Shown here in pieces: positions 1 through 4,218 of a stretch of DNA of 9,992 nucleotides. Origin of the DNA: Candidatus Hebobacteria bacterium (GTDB lineage Bacteria > Armatimonadota > Hebobacteria > Hebobacterales > Hebobacteraceae); contig JALGTT010000025.1 in assembly GCA_029821235.1 (NCBI GenBank), positions 1 to 9,992 on the forward strand, written 5' to 3'. How positions within the stretch are numbered: the stretch's first letter is position 1; each line of letters starts with the position of its first letter. Both the position numbers and the translations under genes were made by a program. The notes under the pieces were generated by a model. The model was not told the origin of the DNA and searched no databases. It saw nothing but the letters and a program-made list of their open reading frames with translations.

Positions 1-42
1 AAAGGGCGCTGGGCCTGGTCGAATCCGATATTCTTGAAGTAG
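1..42 (+). CDS. C-terminal tail of an unidentified plus-strand gene (partial)
   Basis: Frame 1 is open from the window edge to a TAG at 40-42 and would encode the last 13 residues, KGRWAWSNPIFLK. The tail is rich in aromatic residues. It resembles the 'AWSNPI' ends I associate with some PHP-domain/CehA-McbA-type metallohydrolases, but 13 residues cannot establish a family. The next feature to the right is a hairpin cluster and then the end of a minus-strand gene, so a gene ending here would be convergent with that one, a usual place for such repeats. An open 42-base stretch could also be chance in GC-rich DNA. Confidence 0.4.
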   Translation, partial: KGRWAWSNPIFLK

Positions 43-47
43 GGGAT

Positions 48-74
48 TGTAGGGCGCGCATTCCCATGCGCGCC
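48..74 (+). repeat. Hairpin unit A (plus orientation)
   Basis: A 27-base unit made of the box TGTAGGGC, a stem arm GCGCAT, a TCCC loop, the arm ATGCGC and a closing GCC. GGC of the box pairs with the final GCC, giving a perfect 9-bp stem at 53-61 and 66-74. It follows the putative plus-strand stop at 40-42 by five bases and could mark or protect that transcript's 3' end. Confidence 0.75.
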
Positions 75-76
75 TT

Positions 77-103
77 GGCTGGCTTGGGAAAGCCAGCCCT
101 ACA
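77..103 (-). repeat. Hairpin unit B (minus orientation)
   Basis: Read on the minus strand, this 27-base unit has the same frame as unit A: box TGTAGGGC, six-base arm TGGCTT, loop TCCC, arm AAGCCA and closing GCC. The stem is a perfect 9 bp at 77-85 and 90-98. Two bases separate it from unit A, and the two boxes face outward. The pair can therefore also fold as one larger inverted repeat in which TGTAGGGC (48-55) pairs with GCCCTACA (96-103). Confidence 0.75.
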
Positions 104-107
104 GAAC

Positions 108-134
108 GGCCGCAGATTGCAAATCTGCGCCACA
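108..134 (-). repeat. Hairpin unit C (minus orientation)
   Basis: This unit is also 27 bases long. On the minus strand it begins with the variant box TGTGGC and has an 8-bp stem (CGCAGATT with AATCTGCG, at 111-118 and 122-129) around a three-base loop. The four-base linker GAAC at 104-107 separates it from unit B. Confidence 0.65.
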
Positions 135-169
135 GAACAGGCGGCGGGGCATCGAGCCTCCTTCGCCAA

Positions 170-202
170 GGCCGCGGAGCCCAGGCATCCCCCGGCTCTA
201 CA
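170..202 (-). repeat. Hairpin unit E (minus orientation, longer variant)
   Basis: On the minus strand the unit opens with TGTAGAGCC. GAGCC (194-198 as its complement) pairs with GGCTC (179-183 region) around a longer loop. The nearby GGCCGC at 170-175 can pair with GCGGCC at 205-210 to give an outer stem. It shares the TGTAG box and the CGGCCGC flank with the upstream units but not their TCCC loop. Confidence 0.5.
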
Positions 203-234
203 GAGCGGCCGCGTAGTGGGGCCTCGGCCCCCCG

Positions 235-258
235 CAAACAAACGGGGCACATGCCCCG
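235..258 (-). terminator. Candidate intrinsic terminator of the minus-strand unknown gene
   Basis: On the minus strand a perfect 6-bp stem (CGGGGC, loop ATGT, GCCCCG, at 243-258) is followed directly by TTTGTTTG (235-242). It lies about 50 bases past the stop codon at 310-312 of the minus-strand gene. A GC stem with a T-rich tail fits Rho-independent termination. The tail is interrupted by G, so efficiency is uncertain. Confidence 0.55.
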
Positions 259-309
259 GCGCAGGCGGGCACGCGCCCCTGAGAATTCAGTCAGTCTGCG
301 AGAGCGCCC

Positions 310-921
310 TCAGTGCACCAGCCGCGCTCCCTGCACCTCGTTGAGGTCGGTGACCCCCGGCCCCACGTGGGGGATGCGGACCACCAGGTGCTGGTCGCTC
401 AGGTTGGCGACGAAGAAGAGCACTCCCCGCCGGGTGCCGAGCAGCGGTTCGGCGAGGCTGCTGTCCACCTTCAACTTGAAGAACAGTGGGAGCACCCCCG
501 GCCGGTAGGTGCCTAGCATCAGCGGCCCTTCCTCATCCCCGGCCTGGCGCAGCCAGTGGTAGATGAAGGTGTCCTCCCGCCGGAAGAGTCCGTCCCACGC
601 GTAGATCACCATCAGGCTGATCTCGGTGCTGTCCGGGGTCTCCGGGCCGATCGCCAACTGGTGCGCCTTCTCCAGCAGCTCCAGGCCGCCCTTGGTGCCC
701 ACGAACTCCCAGCGAAAACCGGACCCGACCGCACCCGAGAACTCCTCGGGCATGTCCCGGAACTCGTAGTAGCACCCCCGCTCCGACAGCACCACCCGCA
801 CCAGGTTGTTCACATACTCGTTCCCCTCCCCAACCTGATCCTTGATGTAGTCAATCATCGCCTGGTAACCCTGCCGGGCATCTCTCGCCGGTCCGTGTGG
901 TTCTCGATATTTCCAGTCCAC
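310..921 (-). CDS. Conserved-looking hypothetical protein, 203 aa
   Basis: I do not recognise the family. The start is GTG at 919-921, chosen because GGAAAGGAA (929-937) sits seven bases upstream. The stop is TGA at 310-312. The product is soluble, with no signal peptide or membrane segment. The first 40 residues look helical. The rest has alternating hydrophobic stretches such as SLMVIYAW and GVLFFVANL that suggest beta strands, with many Trp, Tyr and Phe residues and acidic loops. No metal-binding or nucleotide-binding signature is evident; single Cys and His residues are scattered. The gene stands alone, divergent from the M48 peptidase gene, with its own promoter and terminator candidates. 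Codon use matches its neighbours, so I see no sign of recent transfer. Reality of the gene is well supported; function is open. Confidence 0.75.
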   Translation of the reverse strand: MDWKYREPHGPARDARQGYQAMIDYIKDQVGEGNEYVNNLVRVVLSERGCYYEFRDMPEEFSGAVGSGFRWEFVGTKGGLELLEKAHQLAIGPETPDSTEISLMVIYAWDGLFRREDTFIYHWLRQAGDEEGPLMLGTYRPGVLPLFFKLKVDSSLAEPLLGTRRGVLFFVANLSDQHLVVRIPHVGPGVTDLNEVQGARLVH

Positions 922-927
922 CGCGAA

Positions 928-942
928 GTTCCTTTCCGGAAC
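928..942 (-). promoter_or_regulatory. Small hairpin over the ribosome-binding site of the unknown gene
   Basis: In the mRNA read on the minus strand, GTTCC and GGAAC form a perfect 5-bp stem around the loop GGAAA. Two G-U pairs could extend it. The Shine-Dalgarno stretch GGAAAGGAA (929-937) is partly loop and partly stem, so folding could mask or present it six bases before the GTG. This is short and may be incidental. Confidence 0.3.
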
Positions 943-1011
943 CCCAGCATCTCAATTTCATGTTACCCATCCACAGGGCGTTCGGCCTCCCCTCGTGTGC
1001 CCTCTGCGGCC

Positions 1012-1020
1012 TATATACCA
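1012..1020 (-). promoter_or_regulatory. Extended -10 promoter candidate for the minus-strand unknown gene
   Basis: The minus strand reads TGGTATATA, an extended -10 (TGn plus TATATA at 1012-1017). It would give a leader of about 85 bases. The hexamer at the -35 position (1035-1040, TCTGGA) is a poor match to TTGACA, so the promoter would depend on the extended -10 or on an activator. Confidence 0.45.
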
Positions 1021-1036
1021 CGATTCTCACCACCTC

Positions 1037-1061
1037 CAGACGCACAATTAGCGCGCGTCTG
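1037..1061. promoter_or_regulatory. Inverted repeat, possible operator of the minus-strand promoter
   Basis: CAGACGC (1037-1043) and GCGTCTG (1055-1061) are perfect inverted 7-base arms around an 11-base spacer. The left arm overlaps the expected -35 position of the minus-strand promoter candidate. The size and spacing fit a dimeric transcription-factor site, but no regulator is encoded in the window. Confidence 0.35.
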
Positions 1062-1104
1062 TCACGCTCATCCCATCTCGCAGGTCTTCGCCTGGCCGGT
1101 TCAT

Positions 1105-1141
1105 CCGACACCGCCCCCGCGTCCTCCGTGTCGGCGGGGGG
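1105..1141. promoter_or_regulatory. Inverted repeat upstream of the M48 peptidase promoter
   Basis: CCGACAC (1105-1111) and GTGTCGG (1128-1134) are perfect inverted arms with a 16-base spacer. A second, mutually exclusive pairing is possible between CCCCCGC (1114-1120) and GCGGGGG (1134-1140). The right arm covers 1128-1133, where a -35 hexamer would sit for the -10 at 1151-1156. It could be an operator or activator site. Confidence 0.35.
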
Positions 1142-1147
1142 TCTAAG

Positions 1148-1156
1148 TGGTATACT
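1148..1156 (+). promoter_or_regulatory. Extended -10 promoter candidate for the M48 peptidase gene
   Basis: TGGTATACT is a strong extended -10 with the hexamer TATACT at 1151-1156. No -35 consensus is seen 17 bases upstream. Transcription would start near 1163, only about 12 bases before the GTG start at 1175 and at the GGAG (1163-1166) that would serve as ribosome-binding site, so the leader would be very short. Confidence 0.5.
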
Positions 1157-1174
1157 GGTAACGGAGTCTGCACC

Positions 1175-2392
1175 GTGCGCTTTCTTTGTCTTCTTGTGGT
1201 GTTGCTGGTCTCGTTCTGCCCGCTCGCGCGGGCGGAGACGGCCGCGCCTGCCCCCGACTCCCCGCCTGCCACCGCGGAGCCGGCCGCGGCGCCCGCCGAC
1301 ACGAAAGCATCCCCTCCCGCCGGCCCCACCCCGGAGGACAAGGCCGACGCGGAGATCGGCAAGCGCGCGGCCGAGGAAGTGGACAAGCAGTACGGGGACA
1401 AGATCCTCAAGGACTCGCCCGACCTGCCCCGCATCATGAAGATCGTCGAGCAGCTCCGGCCCCTCACCGAGAAACCCTACCAGACCTACCAGGTCAAGGT
1501 CATCGCCAGCCCGGAGATAAACGCCTTCTCCCTGCCGGGCGGCTATCTCTACTTCACCCAGGGGCTGCTGGACGCGGTGGAGTCGGACGACGAACTGGCC
1601 GCGGTGGTCGGCCACGAGATGGCTCACGTGTGCCTCAGCCACGCGCGGCGGCAGATGAGGCGGGATCGCCGCTACCAGGAGGTCCTCACCCCGGTCATCA
1701 TCGCCTCCATCCTCGCCAACTCGGATGCCCTGGATCCAGGCGCCATCGCGGCGGTGGGCAGCCTGGTGGTGCAGGACGCGCTCAACCATTACGGCCGCGA
1801 GGCGGAGTTCGAGGCCGACGGGGCCGCCGTCCGCTACCTCCACGCCAGCAAGCGTTACAACCCGGTCGGCGTGCTCACCGTGGTCGAGGGCCTCGCCCAT
1901 CTCCAGTCCACCCGGCCCAAGGTGGAGGCCGGCGTGTTCCAGACCCACCCGGACCCCGAGGAGCGCATCAAGGCGGTCGAGCGGGCGCTCACCGCCCTGC
2001 ATGTTCCCATCGAGCGCCGCCGGGTGCTCAAGTCCTTCTCCGCCACCGCGGCCGCGGTCACCAAGCACGACCGGGAGATCGGCGAGGTGCGAATCGGCGA
2101 GCGCGTGCTCTACCAGCCCGCGGCGCCCTGGAACGACCTTTCCCCGGTGGCGCGCGCCCAGCACACCGCGGAGGCGCTCAACCGGTTGCTGCTCGCGGAC
2201 CTGGAGTTGATGGAGATCAGCGTGACCGAGCGCGAGGGCGCGGCCTCCGTCATCGCCCGCGGCGAGGTGCTGCTCACCATCCTCCCCGGTGACGCGGAGT
2301 TCCACGAGACCACTGTGGAGGCGCTCTCCACCCAGGCGATGGAGGTGCTGCGGGCCGCCTTCCAGGAGGAGAAACTGAAGCGGTTCTACTAG
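1175..2392 (+). CDS. Exported M48-family zinc metallopeptidase with extra C-terminal domain, 405 aa
   Basis: This is predicted to be a zinc-dependent endopeptidase of the M48 family (the BepA/LoiP/Oma1 side), acting outside the cytoplasmic membrane on misfolded or envelope proteins. A Sec signal peptide covers residues 1-20 and ends at ARA before Glu21. A Pro/Ala-rich linker follows to about residue 50. The peptidase domain holds HEMAH at 147-151 (two zinc-ligand histidines and the catalytic Glu148), the third ligand Glu213 in FEADG, and the family motif THPDPEERI at 257-265. The GTG start has GGAG eight bases upstream. Residues from about 300 to the end are not part of a minimal M48 domain; their pattern recalls the soluble domain of some MscS-type proteins. 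TAG at 2390-2392 lies six bases from the end of convergent murA. The substrate is unknown. Confidence 0.92.
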   Translation: MRFLCLLVVLLVSFCPLARAETAAPAPDSPPATAEPAAAPADTKASPPAGPTPEDKADAEIGKRAAEEVDKQYGDKILKDSPDLPRIMKIVEQLRPLTEKPYQTYQVKVIASPEINAFSLPGGYLYFTQGLLDAVESDDELAAVVGHEMAHVCLSHARRQMRRDRRYQEVLTPVIIASILANSDALDPGAIAAVGSLVVQDALNHYGREAEFEADGAAVRYLHASKRYNPVGVLTVVEGLAHLQSTRPKVEAGVFQTHPDPEERIKAVERALTALHVPIERRRVLKSFSATAAAVTKHDREIGEVRIGERVLYQPAAPWNDLSPVARAQHTAEALNRLLLADLELMEISVTEREGAASVIARGEVLLTILPGDAEFHETTVEALSTQAMEVLRAAFQEEKLKRFY

Positions 2393-2398
2393 AGCCGC

Positions 2399-3667
2399 TC
2401 ACGCGACCGGAGCGATCTCCGCTCCCAGGAGCCGCAGTTTCCCGGCCAGGTCCTCGTAGCCCCGGCTGAGGTACGGCCCCACCCCCACCTCGCTCTCCCC
2501 TTCGGCCGACAGTGCCGCGATCACCAGCGCGGCCGCATCCCGGATGTTGTGTCCCTCCACCCGCGCCCCGCGCAGCCGCTCCACCCCCTCCATCATCAGA
2601 CAGCGCGGACCCTGCAGTTCCACACTTGCCCCCATGCGCGCGAGTTCGGGCGCGTATTGCAGCCGATTGTCGAAGACCGTCTCACGAATGGTGCTGGTTC
2701 CCTCCGCGGCGGCCAGCACCGCCGCGAACGGCGGCTGGAGGTCGGTGGAGAAGGCGGGGAAGGGGGCGGTGGTCACCTGCACGGCGCGAGGACGGCCGGG
2801 GCATCTGGCGAGCAGGCCGGAGGCCGTCTCCGACAGTTCCACTCCGGCCTCCACGAGTTTGTCCGCGGTTTCGCCGAGATCCTGTCGGGTGATATCCGGC
2901 ACCACCACCTCGCCCCGCGTCGCCGCCGCCGCGCAGATGAGGGTGCCGGCCTCCAGGCGGTCTGGGTTCACCCGATGCTTGACCCCGGTCAACTCCTTCA
3001 CCCCCCTCACCACCAGGGTGCTGGTCCCCACGCCGCGCAGGTCGGCCCCACACTTGGTGAGGAAACGGCAGAAGTGAACCACGTCCGGCTCGTAGGAGGC
3101 GTGCTCTATCACGCTCTCCCCCTCCGCCATGGAGGCCGCCATCAGCGCGGTGAAGGTCGCCCCCGGATTGCGGTGTTCCGGGTCGAGCACCACCCGCGCT
3201 CCCCGCAGCCCCTCGCACTGGAGCGAAATGCGCCCCCCCTCCACCTCCGCCCGCGCGCCCAGGGCCCGCAGGACCGACAGGAAGTGTTCCACCGGCCGGG
3301 AGCCGAGTTGGCATCCGCCCGGAATCGGGAGTTCGGCGCGGCCCTTGCGCAGGGCCACCGGCCCCAGCACATAGTGGGAGGCCCGCATCTCGCTCACCGG
3401 CTCCTCCGCCGGCCGGCAGGTGGCGATCCCGCGGTTGATCACCCTCACCATCCCCTCGCCCTCCTCCTCGACCGTCAGGCCAAGGGAACGCAACAACTCC
3501 AGCATGGTCCGCACATCCGAGATGCGGGGGACGTTTTCGAGGATGGTCTCTCCCTCCACCAGCAGGGTGGCCGCCAGGGTGGGAAGGGAGCCGTTCTTGC
3601 TGCCGGAGAGGGTCACCGTTCCGCGCAGGGGTCTGCCTCCGGCGATCTTGTAGGCGTGTTCGCTCAT
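2399..3667 (-). CDS. murA: UDP-N-acetylglucosamine 1-carboxyvinyltransferase (MurA), 422 aa
   Basis: The enzyme transfers enolpyruvate from PEP to UDP-GlcNAc, the first committed step of peptidoglycan synthesis, in the cytoplasm. The length fits the family (about 420). Key residues aligned to E. coli MurA are Lys24 and Asn25 in SGSKN, Arg95 in MRAS, the active-site Cys119 in PGGC with Arg124, Asp309 in STDLQ, Arg376 and Arg402 in SRGYE. Cys119 predicts fosfomycin sensitivity. Oddities are Asn374 where E. coli has Asp369, NPGATFTAL in place of the usual SVGATENL type, and GSKNGS for GAKNAA. I chose ATG at 3665-3667 over an in-frame TTG two codons earlier. It follows atpC by 112 bases in the same direction with no visible terminator, so co-transcription is likely. 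A diverged paralogue is possible but less likely. Confidence 0.93.
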   Translation of the reverse strand: MSEHAYKIAGGRPLRGTVTLSGSKNGSLPTLAATLLVEGETILENVPRISDVRTMLELLRSLGLTVEEEGEGMVRVINRGIATCRPAEEPVSEMRASHYVLGPVALRKGRAELPIPGGCQLGSRPVEHFLSVLRALGARAEVEGGRISLQCEGLRGARVVLDPEHRNPGATFTALMAASMAEGESVIEHASYEPDVVHFCRFLTKCGADLRGVGTSTLVVRGVKELTGVKHRVNPDRLEAGTLICAAAATRGEVVVPDITRQDLGETADKLVEAGVELSETASGLLARCPGRPRAVQVTTAPFPAFSTDLQPPFAAVLAAAEGTSTIRETVFDNRLQYAPELARMGASVELQGPRCLMMEGVERLRGARVEGHNIRDAAALVIAALSAEGESEVGVGPYLSRGYEDLAGKLRLLGAEIAPVA

Positions 3668-3673
3668 GTGCAA

Positions 3674-3697
3674 CGCGCCGCGCGCGCCGACCTCCTT
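3674..3697 (-). promoter_or_regulatory. Distant Shine-Dalgarno and intervening hairpin before murA
   Basis: On the minus strand AAGGAGG (3691-3697) is a near-perfect Shine-Dalgarno sequence, but it lies 23 bases before the ATG at 3667. Between them, CGCGC and GCGCG form a perfect 5-bp stem around GCG (3674-3686). Folding of this 13-base hairpin would shorten the effective spacing to about 10 bases, close to optimal. Confidence 0.45.
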
Positions 3698-3779
3698 CTG
3701 GTGTTTGGCGTGATGGGAGACTACTTCGCCGCGGGAGGGGAAATTCCCGTCAGGGGAGGGACCGCCCGTTCTCTCCGGG

Positions 3780-4217
3780 TCAGCCGTCGTCGGAGCCGCC
3801 CGGCTCCCGCCGCCCTCTTCTCGCCACGCGGAGCCGATTCAAGGCCCGCCTCAGCGCCGCTTGCGCCCGCACTACATCCATCCCCGCGTGATGTGCGCGC
3901 AGCCGTTCCCGCGCGCGTTCCTGGGCGGCGCGGGCGCGGGCGACATCGATCTCCACCGCCGCCTCCGCGGAGTCGGCCAGCACCGTCACCCCGCTCCACG
4001 TCACCTCCAGCAGGCCGCCGGAGATGGCGAAGCTCACCTGCTCCCCCTGATCGGTTACCACGTCCAGCTCCCCGGTCTCCAGTTCCGCCACCATCGGCGC
4101 GTGGTGGGCGAGCACCCCGAACGACCCCATCGCTCCTGGGGCCACCAGGCTTTCCACCTTGCCCCGGTATACGATTCGGTCCGCGGAGACGATGGTGAGG
4201 TCATAGAGCGGCGGCAC
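3780..4217 (-). CDS. atpC: F1 ATP synthase epsilon subunit, 145 aa
   Basis: Epsilon is part of the central stalk with gamma and acts as a brake on ATP hydrolysis. The N-terminal beta-sandwich spans about residues 1-85 and includes the family signature GSFGVLAHHAPMV at 31-43. A two-helix C-terminal domain spans about 90-135. IDVARA at 90-95 matches the I(L)DxxRA ATP-binding motif known from Bacillus PS3. The other PS3 ligands also align: Glu85, Asp91, Arg94, Arg124 and Arg128. The GTG start follows the atpD stop by one base (TGA, C, GTG), and GGGAGG (4223-4228) inside the end of atpD lies five bases upstream, so translation is probably coupled. The last 15 residues are a polar, Arg/Gly-rich tail beyond the usual end. 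Confidence 0.95.
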   Translation of the reverse strand: MPPLYDLTIVSADRIVYRGKVESLVAPGAMGSFGVLAHHAPMVAELETGELDVVTDQGEQVSFAISGGLLEVTWSGVTVLADSAEAAVEIDVARARAAQERARERLRAHHAGMDVVRAQAALRRALNRLRVARRGRREPGGSDDG

Positions 4218-4218
4218 G

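Larger units (their letters stand above)
48..233. repeat. Cluster of short modular hairpin repeats between convergent genes
   Basis: This non-coding stretch holds at least five hairpins in a row: 53-74, 77-98, 111-129, 170-198 and 218-231. Several are bounded by a TGTRG-type box read outward from the hairpin, and by short linkers: GAAC at 104-107 and 135-138, GAGC at 203-206. The box plus GC-rich flank TACAGAACGGCCGC at 100-113 recurs with one change at 199-212 and in degraded form from 131. A further imperfect stem (GGCG with CGCC as outer arms) lies at about 140-167. The layout resembles REP/BIME-type intergenic palindromes. No transposase is nearby. I infer a dispersed genomic repeat family, which one window cannot prove. 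Confidence 0.75.

Noticed and set aside
48..233. CRISPR array as an explanation for the periodic repeats
   Set aside because: The units are not direct repeats of constant sequence with unique spacers. They are palindromes in both orientations with four-base or two-base linkers, and no cas gene is present.
66..516. Plus-strand open frames over the hairpin cluster and the unknown gene's 3' end
   Set aside because: They run through palindromic repeats or antisense to the minus-strand gene, with no ribosome-binding site and no protein-like pattern.
851..2305. 484-codon minus-strand open frame antisense to the M48 peptidase
   Set aside because: Its translation is low-complexity and rich in Gly, Arg, Leu and Asp. 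The plus-strand frame carries a signal peptide and a complete zinc-peptidase motif set.
3721..3760. Possible terminator between atpC and murA around GGGAATTTCCC on the minus strand
   Set aside because: The stem would be only about four base pairs and no T-tract follows, so read-through is more likely.
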